From an uncultured Dorea sp. (GTDB lineage: Bacteria; Bacillota; Clostridia; Lachnospirales; Lachnospiraceae): DNA of 40,842 nt. The notes beneath the pieces are model-generated. The model saw nothing but the letters and a program-made list of their open reading frames with translations. It was not told where the DNA came from and did no database searches. The translations under genes were made by a program, and so were the position numbers. This document shows positions 1-8,867 of this stretch, piece by piece (position 1 is the first letter of the stretch; each line of letters opens with the position of its first letter). The stretch is from positions 1 through 40,842 of the forward strand of contig CAJUBG010000032.1 of assembly GCA_910584575.1 (NCBI GenBank), written 5' to 3'.

Positions 1-2
1 CC

Positions 3-356
3 GCCCTTAAGAATAAAGCAATCGACAAACGCGACGACCTGACCGAAGAAGAAGAAACGCAGGTAATCATGAAGGAAATCAAGCAAACGAAGGAAACACT
101 GGAGATGACCCCTTCTGACCGCACAGAGATCATCGAGGACTGTAACAAACGGCTTAAAGTCTTAGAGCAGTACGCGCCGAAAATGATGGATGAAGCTGAA
201 ATCCGCGAAGTCATTTCCGCCACCTTAAAAGAAGTCCAGGTGGAAAAACCGACAGCCAAGGATAAAGGCAAGATTATGAAGGTTCTGATGCCAAAGGTCA
301 AAGGCAAGGCCGACGGCAAACTGGTAAATGAGCTTCTCACATCTTTTATGCAGTAG
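3..356 (+). CDS. yqeY: GatB/YqeY domain protein, 3' part (5' end outside window)
   Basis: The reading frame is open from the window edge, so the N-terminus is missing; the first in-frame ATG (69) is internal. The 117 visible residues are charged and helical and end in the YqeY tail GKADGKLVNELL. YqeY is a roughly 150-residue protein related to the tRNA-binding tail domain of the GatB amidotransferase subunit. Its role is poorly defined and it probably interacts with tRNA. The gene is convergent with the minus-strand operon that ends at 467. No plus-strand U-run terminator follows it; the hairpin at 397-438 has its U-run on the other strand. Confidence 0.85.
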   Translation, partial: ALKNKAIDKRDDLTEEEETQVIMKEIKQTKETLEMTPSDRTEIIEDCNKRLKVLEQYAPKMMDEAEIREVISATLKEVQVEKPTAKDKGKIMKVLMPKVKGKADGKLVNELLTSFMQ

Positions 357-396
357 GTATACCCTTGGGATATCAGACAGGTTGATTATGTTAAAA

Positions 397-438
397 AGAG
401 CCAATCACTTGTAAATACCATACAAGCGCCTTGGCTCT
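397..438 (-). terminator. Intrinsic terminator of the pth-mfd-foldase operon
   Basis: The 8-bp arms AGAGCCAA (397-404) and TTGGCTCT (431-438) enclose a second 6-bp stem CTTGTA/TACAAG. On the minus strand the stem is followed directly by TTTTTAA, so it terminates transcripts from the foldase gene that ends 28 bp earlier. On the plus strand the stem is followed by GTCAAAAC, with no U-run. Confidence 0.8.
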
Positions 439-466
439 GTCAAAACAAACAATATCAAAATGCCTC

Positions 467-1549
467 TTACTGCGCGTTCTCCTCCGCTTCTTTCTTTGCG
501 TCCGCCACGTCGTCCGTCTCCACATTATTAGAATAAGGGTCCTTAACCTCCTCCCTCATCGTGACTTTAATCTCCTTGAAATCAATCTTCTCCCAGACAT
601 CCTTATCCACCTTGATTCCTGCTTCCTTGCGCCACTCTTTACAGGTATCGGCATACAACTCCTGCTTCCTGTCGTTCACGATGGTATCCTTCCTCGCGTC
701 CGTCGCCTCACGGTCCAGCATACTTGTGAGCTTAGCCACATAACAGCCATTGTCCGTCTTTACAACGCCGGTAACCTCGCCCTCCTTCAGCTTATCCGCT
801 TCCTCAACCAGATCCCCCGAAGGAATTTTTGACTCAGAATCAAACGTGCCTGTCTTAACCTCCAATTCCTTCTCCTTGGCAAAAGCTTCAAAATCCTCGG
901 CCTCCTTCACGCCTTTGGCAAATTCCTCCGCCTTCTTGTCAACCTCTTTTTTCTCCTCGTCCGTCATATCCTTGGACTTACCGTCCTCGTCCTCATTCTT
1001 ATAAGAAAATAACACATACTGTATACTCTTTTGTGCCGCTTCCTCGTCAGACACCTCCGTATCCGCGCCCTCCTGAATCTTGTCCTGCATCTTAAGCTGG
1101 ATTGCCATCAGCGTCATGACACGCTTAACCGTCTCCTCAGAACCGGATACCTTCTCCTTATCCTCAAGGGCATTCACAGAATCAAACTTCTTGGCGGCTT
1201 TCTCTATGACATTCTTTTCTTCATCGGAAAGAGACATGTCGTAATCCTTCATATGGGCTTCCAGAACTACCATATCCTCCAGATTCTGTAAGATAGACTC
1301 CTTTACAGATTCCTCATAGGTCTTGCCCTCCGCAGCCTCGCTTCTCCACATATCCTCTCCCAGATAAGCCGAATAATAAGTCTCATACTGCGCCTGGACA
1401 TACCTTGCATAAAAATTCGCGATGTCAGCCGTAACCTTCTCATCCCCGACTGTCACCACCACTTCATCTTCTTCAAACGAGCTGCATCCGGCAAGAGAAA
1501 CTACACTGAGCATCCCCGCCATCAACAGCATCAAAATTTTCTTCTTCAT
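467..1549 (-). CDS. PrsA/SurA-like peptidyl-prolyl isomerase lipoprotein
   Basis: Predicted extracytoplasmic foldase of 360 aa. The N-terminus is a lipoprotein signal peptide (KKK then a hydrophobic stretch) with lipobox LAGC, so Cys22 would be lipidated. Residues about 30-170 form a charged helical SurA_N-like region; about 170-280 resemble a parvulin/rotamase domain, including the segment GTFDSESKIPSGDLVEEA; the C-terminal tail is very acidic. PrsA-type proteins assist folding of secreted proteins at the membrane-wall interface. It is the last gene of an operon with mfd, 35 bp downstream of it, and is followed by a clear terminator. The family call is confident; peptidyl-prolyl isomerase activity is inferred, because classical catalytic residues cannot all be confirmed by eye. 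Confidence 0.8.
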   Translation of the reverse strand: MKKKILMLLMAGMLSVVSLAGCSSFEEDEVVVTVGDEKVTADIANFYARYVQAQYETYYSAYLGEDMWRSEAAEGKTYEESVKESILQNLEDMVVLEAHMKDYDMSLSDEEKNVIEKAAKKFDSVNALEDKEKVSGSEETVKRVMTLMAIQLKMQDKIQEGADTEVSDEEAAQKSIQYVLFSYKNEDEDGKSKDMTDEEKKEVDKKAEEFAKGVKEAEDFEAFAKEKELEVKTGTFDSESKIPSGDLVEEADKLKEGEVTGVVKTDNGCYVAKLTSMLDREATDARKDTIVNDRKQELYADTCKEWRKEAGIKVDKDVWEKIDFKEIKVTMREEVKDPYSNNVETDDVADAKKEAEENAQ

Positions 1550-1584
1550 CTTTTATCTACCTCCTTCGTAATTATATCCCTTTT

Positions 1585-4500
1585 TTACTGCTCAATCAAT
1601 CCCTTCATGGCAATTAACACATTTTTCACAACTGCCAGGGCATCCGTACCTTTTTCTTTGCGCAGCCTGCCCTTTCTCTCGTAGATAAAGCAAGGGCTCT
1701 CTCCGTCCGTCTTAAGAGTCAAATCGCCCCGAAATTCATTGATGATCCCAGGAATCTTTCCTGGCTGTATCCTGGCCTTCTCATACATGGTAAAATAATA
1801 CGTCTCGCCTTTTTGCTCTACGGAGGTGACATAGACGCTGTGAGCCAGAGCCTTTAAGCCGGCTGCCTCCAGGAGTTTTTCCACCTTCTTCGGAATATCC
1901 CCGAAACGGTCTGTCAACTCCTCCGTCATGTCCTCCTTTTCCTCCTCATTTTCAATGGCGGCAATCCTCTTATAGATATCCAGCTTCTGGTACTCATTGG
2001 AAATGTAGGAATCCGGAATAAATGCGTCCACGTTCAAATCCAGGGTCGTCACATAGGTTTCCTCCTCCATCTCCCCCTTTAAGTGGCGGACCGCCTCGTT
2101 GAGCATCTTACAATACATGTCATATCCCACAGCCTCCATGTGGCCGTGCTGCTCAGCCCCCAGAAGATTACCTGCGCCGCGGATTTCCAAGTCCCGCATG
2201 GCAATCTTAAACCCAGAGCCAAGGTCTGTAAACTCACGGATAGCGGCAAGACGTTTCTCTGCAATCTCCTTTAACATCTTGTCCCGCCGGTACAGAAGAA
2301 ACGCATACGCCATCCGGTTCGAGCGCCCCACTCTCCCCCGAAGCTGATAGAGCTGCGACAGCCCAAGGCGGTCTGAATCATGGATAATCATGGTATTAAC
2401 GTTGGAAATGTCAAGCCCTGTCTCAATAATGGTGGTGGACACCAGCACGTCGATTTCTCCGTTAATGAATTCGTACATAATCTTCTCAAGCTGGTGCTCC
2501 TTCATCTGGCCATGGGCAAACTCCACGGAAACCTCCGGCACCAGCTTCTGGATATGGGCCGTAACCTCCGCAATATCCTCCACCCGGTTATACACATAGT
2601 AGACCTGCCCCTGTCTGGCACATTCCCGTTCAATGGCTTCCCTCACCATCTCGTCATTATACTCCATTACATACGTCTGAATAGGCATACGGTCATTGGG
2701 CGCCTCCTCCAAAACGCTCATATCCCGTATCCCAATGAGGCTCATATGGAGAGTACGGGGAATGGGCGTCGCCGTCAGCGTCAGCACATCCACATTTTCC
2801 TTAAGCTTCTTAATCTTCTCCTTGTGCTGCACGCCGAAACGCTGCTCCTCGTCAATAATCAGAAGTCCAAGATCCTTGAACTTCAAGTCGTCTCCCAATA
2901 CCCTGTGGGTGCCGATTACGATATCCACCAGTCCCCGCTTCGTATCCTCTATGGTTTTCTTCTGCTGTGCAGGCGTCCGGAAACGGCACATCAAATCCAC
3001 CCTTACCGGAAAATCCTTCATCCGCTGCAAAAAGGTATTATAATGCTGCTGAGCCAAAATAGTGGTGGGAACCAGGTACACGACCTGCTTATCCTCCTGT
3101 ACCGCCTTGAACGCCGCGCGGATGGCAACCTCCGTCTTGCCAAAGCCTACGTCCCCGCAGATCAGGCGGTCCATAATCTTGTGGCTTTGCATATCCTGTT
3201 TCACGGCTTCAATGGCAAGAAGCTGGTCCTCCGTCTCCTCAAAGGGAAACATTTCCTCGAATTCCTTCTGCCAGACCGTATCCTCCCCGTACACATAGCC
3301 CTCCTGCTTCTGTCTCGCCGCGTACAGCTTCACCAAATCCCTGGCAATCTCCCGAACCGCCCCCCGAACCCGCGTCTTCGTCCGGTTCCACTCCTGGGTT
3401 CCCAGCCGGTTAAGCTTCGGTTTCTTTGCGTCAGCGTTAGCATACTTCTGAATCAGGTCAAGCTGCGTCGCAGGAATATAAAGATTGCCTCCCTTGGCAT
3501 ATGAAATCTTCATATAATCCTTGGAAATCTTATCCACCTCAATCTTCTCAATCCCCTGATAGATACCCAGTCCATGGTTCTCGTGAACCACATAATCCCC
3601 TGGCTTTAACTCGGAAAACTCCTGAATCTTACGCCCCTCGTAGAGCCTCCGCTTTTTCTTCTTTTTGACCTTCCCGAAAATGTCTGTCTCAGAAATCACA
3701 GTATATTTTATCATCGGGTACTCATACCCTGTGGCCACATGGCCGTATGCCGTCATAATCTCGCCCGGCGCAGTCTCGCGATTCAAATCGTCGCTAAAAA
3801 AGCTGCTTAAGTTATAGTCTCTTAAGTCCTCCGCCAACCTCTTGGCCCTGGTCCGTGAGCCGGAAAGCAAAACCACCCGATATCCGTTTCTCTTTAATCG
3901 TTTCAAATCCCTCGTCAGCATATCGAAGCTGCTGTTATAAGGGTTGACAGTCTTGGCATGCAGGCTTAAAGAACCTCTTGTCTCCAGAATCTTGCAGCGC
4001 ATATCCAGGGCAAAAAAACCAATACTGCTGTAATCATTGATTTTATGCAGAAGCTCATCCGTCCCAAACAGGCGAACCTCCCCGTCCGTCATCTCGTAGC
4101 CGTTCTCCACCCGCTTTTTCTGGGCCTCCATGAATTCTGCTTCCACGCCCTCGCCCTTCTCCCGAAGCCTGACAGGTTCGTCCAGGAACAGAATCGTCTC
4201 GTCCACAGGAAAATAATCCAGAAACGACACCCGACGTTCCCCCTCCTGTGGAAATTCGATAGCCGGACAGATGTAAATCTCCGTAAGATTCTCGATAGAC
4301 CTCTGGGTCTCCACGTCAAAGGTACGAATCGAATCCACCTCGTCCCCCCACATCTCAATACGCACAGGAAGCTCATCCGTCAGGGGATACACATCCAGAA
4401 TTCCGCCCCTGACGGCAAACTGCCCGATTCCCTCAATCTGGACCTCCCTGTCATATCCAAGGTCTGCAAGCTTTTTCTGCATGTCCCCAAGGTCCAGGGC

Positions 4501-4929
4501 GCTGTCATTTTTAATATGGAGAAATCTCTCCCCGATTACCTCCTTTGGAATCAGAGAATCCAGGAACGCGTCAAAGCTTGTCACAACCGTCATGGGTTTT
4601 CCTTCCATAAGCGCCTGAAGCACCTCCATGCGCTGGCGAAGCAACTCCTTACTGCGAAGGTCGGCCTGATAGAACAGCAAATCCTTCGCCGGATACAGGT
4701 AAGTATATGGGTCGAGGAAACGGTATTCCTCGTAAATCTGCTTTGCCTTTAACTCACTGGAACAGGCGATGACTTTGTATTTCAAGCCATCGCTCAGTGC
4801 ATACATCATGTGTGTCTTTTGGGAATTGACGCATCCGCAGACGCGTATCATCCCCCGTTCCTTCGTGCGGTTCTTATGGAGTTCTTCAAACTCTGCCAAT
4901 TCATTTAACGGCGCGATTAAGGCTTGCAT
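1585..4929 (-). CDS. mfd: Transcription-repair coupling factor Mfd
   Basis: A 1,114-residue protein of normal Mfd length and domain order. An N-terminal UvrB-like region with a degenerate nucleotide site (CGCVNSQKT near residue 31) covers about 1-350. A CarD-like RNA-polymerase-interacting domain follows at about 440-500 (LKPGDYVVHENHGLGIYQG). The helicase core has Walker A GDVGFGKT (592-599) and Walker B DEEQ (693-696), then the RecG-like translocation segment and a C-terminal TRCF domain. Mfd removes stalled RNA polymerase at template lesions and recruits UvrA. The ATG lies 2 bp after the pth stop codon, so the two are translationally coupled; this pth-mfd pairing is common in Firmicutes. 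Confidence 0.98.
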   Translation of the reverse strand: MQALIAPLNELAEFEELHKNRTKERGMIRVCGCVNSQKTHMMYALSDGLKYKVIACSSELKAKQIYEEYRFLDPYTYLYPAKDLLFYQADLRSKELLRQRMEVLQALMEGKPMTVVTSFDAFLDSLIPKEVIGERFLHIKNDSALDLGDMQKKLADLGYDREVQIEGIGQFAVRGGILDVYPLTDELPVRIEMWGDEVDSIRTFDVETQRSIENLTEIYICPAIEFPQEGERRVSFLDYFPVDETILFLDEPVRLREKGEGVEAEFMEAQKKRVENGYEMTDGEVRLFGTDELLHKINDYSSIGFFALDMRCKILETRGSLSLHAKTVNPYNSSFDMLTRDLKRLKRNGYRVVLLSGSRTRAKRLAEDLRDYNLSSFFSDDLNRETAPGEIMTAYGHVATGYEYPMIKYTVISETDIFGKVKKKKKRRLYEGRKIQEFSELKPGDYVVHENHGLGIYQGIEKIEVDKISKDYMKISYAKGGNLYIPATQLDLIQKYANADAKKPKLNRLGTQEWNRTKTRVRGAVREIARDLVKLYAARQKQEGYVYGEDTVWQKEFEEMFPFEETEDQLLAIEAVKQDMQSHKIMDRLICGDVGFGKTEVAIRAAFKAVQEDKQVVYLVPTTILAQQHYNTFLQRMKDFPVRVDLMCRFRTPAQQKKTIEDTKRGLVDIVIGTHRVLGDDLKFKDLGLLIIDEEQRFGVQHKEKIKKLKENVDVLTLTATPIPRTLHMSLIGIRDMSVLEEAPNDRMPIQTYVMEYNDEMVREAIERECARQGQVYYVYNRVEDIAEVTAHIQKLVPEVSVEFAHGQMKEHQLEKIMYEFINGEIDVLVSTTIIETGLDISNVNTMIIHDSDRLGLSQLYQLRGRVGRSNRMAYAFLLYRRDKMLKEIAEKRLAAIREFTDLGSGFKIAMRDLEIRGAGNLLGAEQHGHMEAVGYDMYCKMLNEAVRHLKGEMEEETYVTTLDLNVDAFIPDSYISNEYQKLDIYKRIAAIENEEEKEDMTEELTDRFGDIPKKVEKLLEAAGLKALAHSVYVTSVEQKGETYYFTMYEKARIQPGKIPGIINEFRGDLTLKTDGESPCFIYERKGRLRKEKGTDALAVVKNVLIAMKGLIEQ

Positions 4930-4931
4930 CC

Positions 4932-5519
4932 TTATGCCTCCTCCTTGGGCTTTACCTTCCTGTTATATAGATTCATGGCAGGCTCTACCCCTTCCTCAAG
5001 AATCGTCTCAACCGCACAGACCGCCCGCTTGTAGCTTTCCTCCATCAGCTCTTTCTCTGCTTTTGAAAAATGTCCGAGCACATAGTCCGCCATGTCGTAG
5101 TCCTTCGGCTTCTCGCCCACTCCCACCTTAATTCGCGGAAACACCTCTGTACCCAGATTGGAGATAATATTCTTGATTCCGTTGTGGCCTCCTGCGCTTC
5201 CCTTCTTGCGGACCCGAATCTGTCCCGCGTCCAGGCTCACATCATCATAAATTACCAAAAGCTCATCCTCCGGCTGCGCCTTGAAATAATCAAGAAGCCC
5301 CCTGATACTCTCTCCGCTGAGATTCATATAGGTCTGGGGCTTTGCCAGAAGCACCCTCCTGCCGCAAATCGTTCCATTTCCGACATACGCCCGGTTCTTT
5401 CTGCCATCCACAGAAATATTATATTTGTCCGCAAGGACATCTATGACATTAAAACCTACATTATGCCTGGTTCCTTCATACTGTAATGTAGGATTCCCAA
5501 GTCCTGCAATGATAAACAT
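4932..5519 (-). CDS. pth: Peptidyl-tRNA hydrolase
   Basis: This enzyme recycles peptidyl-tRNA released from stalled ribosomes by cleaving the ester bond. The 195-residue product has the family signatures: N-terminal IAGLGNPTLQYEGTRHNVG with the catalytic His, KPQTYMNLSG, the YDDVSLD segment and GSAGGHNGIKNI. The ATG at 5519 is chosen over the longer frame to 5606 because the conserved protein starts at MFIIAGLGNP and a GAGGTG ribosome binding site lies just upstream. It is the first gene of the pth-mfd-foldase operon. Confidence 0.97.
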   Translation of the reverse strand: MFIIAGLGNPTLQYEGTRHNVGFNVIDVLADKYNISVDGRKNRAYVGNGTICGRRVLLAKPQTYMNLSGESIRGLLDYFKAQPEDELLVIYDDVSLDAGQIRVRKKGSAGGHNGIKNIISNLGTEVFPRIKVGVGEKPKDYDMADYVLGHFSKAEKELMEESYKRAVCAVETILEEGVEPAMNLYNRKVKPKEEA

Positions 5520-5541
5520 CTTTTCTTCACCTCGAATTCCT

Positions 5542-5570
5542 ATTATACAAGAAGCAGGTTCATTTGTCAC
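5542..5570 (-). promoter_or_regulatory. SigA-type promoter of pth-mfd operon
   Basis: Read on the minus strand: GTGACA (-35, 5570-5565), a 17-bp spacer, then a perfect TATAAT (-10, 5547-5542). The predicted start is near 5535, leaving a leader of about 15 nt before the pth start. Confidence 0.7.
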
Positions 5571-5651
5571 GCAAAAAGAAATGAATAATTTTCCTTCTTT
5601 TCTCATACATTATAGAAAACCAAATATCATACCCAATACAGGAGGCAATTT

Positions 5652-6086
5652 ATGAGTTCCAGAACAAAAATAGTCGTATTGCATATGAAGGAGATTATCT
5701 ACACAGTAGTATTTGCCACACTGGCAATCCTGCTGATTGTACTGCTTATGTTCATGTTCCTTCCTAAGAATAAAGAGGCCAGAATCAACGAAGAAAAATA
5801 CATGCCAGGAGTCTACACCTCCACTGTCACCTTGAACAATACTGCCCTTGAGGTGGAGGTCACAGTGGATGAGGCCCACATTAACTCTATCCGTTTCTCC
5901 AACCTGGATGAGACGGTAGCGACCATGTTTCCGTTGATTCAGCCGGCAATCGAGGATATCGCCGAGCAGGTATATGAGCATCAGTCGTTGGAAAATATCC
6001 AGTATTCTGAAGATAATCCCTATACCTCGCAGGTAATCATCAATGCAATCGAGGAAGCGCTGAAAAAAGCCGAAACTACCAAGTAG
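5652..6086 (+). CDS. Membrane-anchored FMN-binding-domain-like protein
   Basis: 144 aa, with one N-terminal transmembrane helix (residues about 14-36) and an extracytoplasmic domain. The domain follows the layout of FMN-binding (FMN_bind/RnfG-type) repeats: GVYTSTVTL, then VEVTVDEAHINSIRF, a helical QPAIEDIAEQV segment, and the end YTSQVIINAIEEAL. Family members usually carry a [S/D]GAT motif whose Thr is covalently flavinylated; here the equivalent place reads SEDNPYTS, so covalent FMN attachment is doubtful. It is divergent from pth, starts after a good GGAGG site, and its stop codon lies inside a terminator hairpin. The fold assignment is by pattern only; function is unknown. Confidence 0.6.
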   Translation: MSSRTKIVVLHMKEIIYTVVFATLAILLIVLLMFMFLPKNKEARINEEKYMPGVYTSTVTLNNTALEVEVTVDEAHINSIRFSNLDETVATMFPLIQPAIEDIAEQVYEHQSLENIQYSEDNPYTSQVIINAIEEALKKAETTK

Positions 6087-6098
6087 TTACGGCTTTTT
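6064..6098. terminator. Bidirectional intrinsic terminator
   Basis: AAAAAGCCG (6064-6072) pairs with CGGCTTTTT (6090-6098) around a 17-nt loop that contains the stop codon of the preceding plus-strand gene. The A- and T-runs on either side let it serve both this gene and the convergent gene ending at 6117. Confidence 0.8.
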
Positions 6099-6116
6099 AA
6101 ATTTCAAAATACATCA

Positions 6117-6380
6117 TTATCCTTCCACAATCAGATACCGCCCGCCGGAAAGAGCAAAGACCTCCGACGCTTCCTCCAGTTCTTCGGCTGACATTCCTTC
6201 CACGTCCACGCCTTCTTCTTTTAAGAATTCCTTCACTTCCCCGATACTGTCCACAACAACCGCCATACAGTCCTCCAGAAATGCCTCCGCTTCCTCCAGC
6301 GTCTCTGCCACCGGCTCGTCAAACAACTGTCCCTGCTTTTTCAGAAATGTTTTCAGGCAATCTTCATCATACTCATACAT
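6117..6380 (-). CDS. Small acidic protein of unknown function
   Basis: An 87-residue, strongly acidic, probably helical protein with no signal peptide or membrane segment. I do not recognise a named family. Residues 1-25 (MYEYDEDCLKTF...) and the end GGRYLIVEG look structured. The ATG at 6380 is preferred to an upstream GTG at 6389, because GGAGG sits 8 nt before the ATG and overlaps the GTG. It lies 28 bp downstream of the HAD phosphatase on the same strand, so the two are probably co-transcribed and share the terminator at 6064-6098. Confidence 0.65.
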   Translation of the reverse strand: MYEYDEDCLKTFLKKQGQLFDEPVAETLEEAEAFLEDCMAVVVDSIGEVKEFLKEEGVDVEGMSAEELEEASEVFALSGGRYLIVEG

Positions 6381-6408
6381 CTTCTCCACCTCCCTTAGCC
6401 GTCTGCCG

Positions 6409-7056
6409 CTATATAAATTTCAAAAGTTCTCCTGGCGCGTCAATAATCGCCTCTGCTCCCACAGATTCCAGGACTTCCCTGGACCGAAATCCCCATGATA
6501 CGCCAATGGTTCTGACTTTGGCATTCTTCCCTGTCCGGATATCCACCTCAGAATCGCCTACATACAGACATTCCTCCTTCGACGCCTCAAGAGCTTTCAT
6601 CAAACAGTACACACCCTCTGGATCCGGCTTTCTAGCAATCCCCTCCTGCTGCCCCTGCACGCGGTCAAACACATCCTCGCCAAAGATTTCTCTGACCACC
6701 TTCACCGTCTGCCTGTGAGGCTTATTCGACAGAACTCCAAGCCTAATTCCCCGCTTTTTAAGTTCCTTTAGCATCCCTCTGATCCCTTCGTAGGGTGTTA
6801 CATGATATGTACAGTTGGCGTCAAATATGCGTCCATAGATCTCCATCCCCACATCAAGCCTGTCCCCGCCAGCATCTCCCGCCGCTTTCAGGGCCTTCTC
6901 CATCAAAACCCTGGCGCCGTTTCCCACGAAGCTTCTGCATTCCTCCGGCGTGATAGGATTAAGCCCTATCTCCTTTAGCGTCTCTGCCACCGAGTAAGTC
7001 AGAGATTCCAGCGTGTCAGTCAGTGTCCCGTCTAAGTCAAATATGCATGCTTTCAT
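6409..7056 (-). CDS. HAD-family phosphatase (Gph/PGMB-like)
   Basis: 215 aa. HAD motif I is FDLDGTLTDT at the N-terminus, followed by a helical cap domain, motif II LSNKP, a motif III lysine in ARKPDP, and motif IV GDSEVDI. This is the pattern of phosphoglycolate-phosphatase-type HADs, which hydrolyse small phosphate esters; the substrate cannot be read from sequence. The start MKACIFDLDG is chosen because GGAGG precedes it by 11 nt, while the in-frame ATG six codons earlier has no ribosome binding site. A TATAAT-like -10 lies upstream at 7091-7086 without a clear -35. Confidence 0.88.
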   Translation of the reverse strand: MKACIFDLDGTLTDTLESLTYSVAETLKEIGLNPITPEECRSFVGNGARVLMEKALKAAGDAGGDRLDVGMEIYGRIFDANCTYHVTPYEGIRGMLKELKKRGIRLGVLSNKPHRQTVKVVREIFGEDVFDRVQGQQEGIARKPDPEGVYCLMKALEASKEECLYVGDSEVDIRTGKNAKVRTIGVSWGFRSREVLESVGAEAIIDAPGELLKFI

Positions 7057-7099
7057 AATGTAAATATCCTCCATGCTCTAATCATATTATAGACCATAG

Positions 7100-7150
7100 A
7101 AAAATGCAAGTAGGGATGAAGCCTTTTTCCAAAGGACTGCATCCCCACTT
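7100..7150 (-). terminator. Intrinsic terminator downstream of sigG
   Basis: Arms AAGTAGGGATG (7108-7118) and CATCCCCACTT (7140-7150) pair with one G-U/mismatch position. On the minus strand they are followed by GCATTTTTC. It lies about 20 bp after the sigG stop. Confidence 0.75.
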
Positions 7151-7171
7151 GATTTTCACACCTGCGGCAAA

Positions 7172-7948
7172 TCAGGAAAGATACTGGCGCATCACCCGCA
7201 GCGCATTCTTCTCAAGCCTGCTGACCTGGGCCTGGGAAATCTGAATCTGCTCAGCCACCTCCATCTGCGTCTTTCCCTCAAAAAACCTGAGCTTAATGAT
7301 ATACCGTTCCCTCTCTCCCAGATGCTCCATGGCAGCCTCCAGAGACAGATCCTCCACCCATTTTTCCTCTTTGTTCTTGGTGTCGCTAATCTGGTCCATC
7401 ACATAAAGGGCGTCCCCTCCGTCATTGTAGACCGGCTCCTGAAGGCTCATTGGCACCTGGATAGCGTCCAGGGCAAACACGATGTCCTCCTTGGAAATCC
7501 CGATTTCCTCCGCAATCTCCTGAACCGTCGGCTCTTTCAGATTCCGTTTCACATAGTTTTCCTTTGCATAGATAGCCTTATACGCAGTATCCCTAAGAGA
7601 ACGGCTGACGCGTATGGAATTATTGTCCCTCATGTACCGCCTGATTTCACCGATAATCATAGGTACAGCGTAAGTAGAAAACTTCACGTCAAGTTCTGTA
7701 TTAAAATTATTAATCGCTTTAATCAGGCCGATACAACCAATCTGAAACAAGTCGTCAGGATTCTCATTGCTTGCCCCAAAACGCTTAATCACACTCAGCA
7801 CAAGCCGGAGATTGCCCTTAATATATTCCTCCTTCGCCTCGGCATCCCCCGCCTTGATTCGCGCGATCAAAGCCTCCTTTTCTTCTTCCTTTAGGATTGG
7901 TAGCTTCGCCGTATTCACCCCGCATATTTCTACTTTTCCCTGTGCCAT
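7172..7948 (-). CDS. sigG: RNA polymerase sporulation sigma factor SigG
   Basis: 258 aa sigma-70 family factor with the SigG signature KVEICGV near the N-terminus. Region 2 contains NLRLVLSVIKRF, DDLFQIGCIGLIKAINNF and KFSTYAVPMIIGEIRRYMRDNN; region 3 has IRVSRSLRD; region 4 ends with the helix-turn-helix GKTQMEVAEQIQISQAQVSRLEK. SigG directs late gene expression in the forespore, so this supports a spore-forming host. The start MAQGKVEICG follows AGGAGGG; the longer frame to 7978 lacks a site. It stands alone here, with no spoIIG genes adjacent. Confidence 0.95.
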   Translation of the reverse strand: MAQGKVEICGVNTAKLPILKEEEKEALIARIKAGDAEAKEEYIKGNLRLVLSVIKRFGASNENPDDLFQIGCIGLIKAINNFNTELDVKFSTYAVPMIIGEIRRYMRDNNSIRVSRSLRDTAYKAIYAKENYVKRNLKEPTVQEIAEEIGISKEDIVFALDAIQVPMSLQEPVYNDGGDALYVMDQISDTKNKEEKWVEDLSLEAAMEHLGERERYIIKLRFFEGKTQMEVAEQIQISQAQVSRLEKNALRVMRQYLS

Positions 7949-8105
7949 AATAAAGAGCCCTCCTACCAGATAAATCATTTTGAATCTTTGTATAGTAAAA
8001 TGATTCTCACTTGGAGGGCTTCATATTCCCTAAATGTAAAAATAAAAAAAGTTTTAGTCCTTGACATGGATAAAATCCATATGACTTATACAACCGCTTC
8101 AAAAT

Positions 8106-8867
8106 TCAGAGCTGCTTCCGTTCAAAACACATCACAGCCACTCCCATACACAGCAAAACCAAAAGCACCGCAGAAGCGCCACCGGCAAAATAGTCCTTCC
8201 CCTCACTGACCCCCTGCAAAAGAGCCATACCCTCCATCAGCTTCGACGGAAGAAAAGAAGCCGCCTTCGGGAACATGCCAAGAAGATACACCCCCATGGC
8301 CACGCCCCCTGTTCCCAGAAGTACCAAAGAGCTGCTCTTTCCAATGGCAGAAAAACAAATCAGAAGCCCAATCACCCACACGCCAAACAACCAGGTTAAG
8401 GCTGCGGCTGCAAAAAGGTTCTCTACGACACCATTGTCCCAAAAATAAGCATTATACCCATAAGTAATCCCGAAGCAAAGCCCATACATCACCGTCCACA
8501 TGCCGTACAGAAACAGCGCCTTAGCCGCCAGAAGCTTTCTGCGCGACAGTCCCTTAGTCACAACTGGAATAAAAGTTCCCTTCTCATATTCCGAAGTAAA
8601 ACTCCCGCCGCACACCAACACGAAAACAATCAGCGCCATCGGAATATTTTTGTAAAACTGCGCCCAGGAATCCATGGCATCCACAGTAATTTCCGTAGCA
8701 ACAAGCCCTATATCTGTCAGGGATTCTGACATATTTTCCATAAGCCACGGGGTAAGTTTTGCTATGGCTGGATTCATGATACCGAATAGGGTAAAAACCA
8801 AAAGCAAAAACCAAAACCGTCCGGTCCTACTCCACTCCATCCATTCTTTTTTAAGAAACGCCCTCAT
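8106..8867 (-). CDS. ABC-2 type transporter permease
   Basis: 253 aa with about six hydrophobic segments. It begins MRAFLKKEWMEWSRTGRFWFL, a typical amphipathic ABC-2 start, and carries the CGGSFTSEYEKGTFIPVVTKGLSRRK loop found in export permeases of this class. It overlaps the upstream ATPase gene by 17 bp and has its own GGAGGTGG site, so the two form one exporter. Cargo is unknown. No convincing terminator was found between its stop codon and sigG. Confidence 0.88.
   Translation of the reverse strand: MRAFLKKEWMEWSRTGRFWFLLLVFTLFGIMNPAIAKLTPWLMENMSESLTDIGLVATEITVDAMDSWAQFYKNIPMALIVFVLVCGGSFTSEYEKGTFIPVVTKGLSRRKLLAAKALFLYGMWTVMYGLCFGITYGYNAYFWDNGVVENLFAAAALTWLFGVWVIGLLICFSAIGKSSSLVLLGTGGVAMGVYLLGMFPKAASFLPSKLMEGMALLQGVSEGKDYFAGGASAVLLVLLCMGVAVMCFERKQL

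Noticed and set aside
2380..3504. A 374-codon open frame antisense to mfd
   Set aside because: It is the shadow of a well-supported mfd reading frame; the encoded protein has no recognisable domain and no ribosome binding site.
7990..8031. Possible SigF/SigG-type promoter upstream of sigG (GAATA ... CATTTTA on the minus strand)
   Set aside because: The spacing is about 21 bp rather than the expected 18 or so, so the match is not convincing although autoregulation would make sense.
8061..8080. TTGACA followed by the inverted repeat ATGGAT/ATCCAT on the plus strand
   Set aside because: No good -10 at the right spacing and no plus-strand gene downstream; as a minus-strand terminator the stem is short and the U-run is distant.
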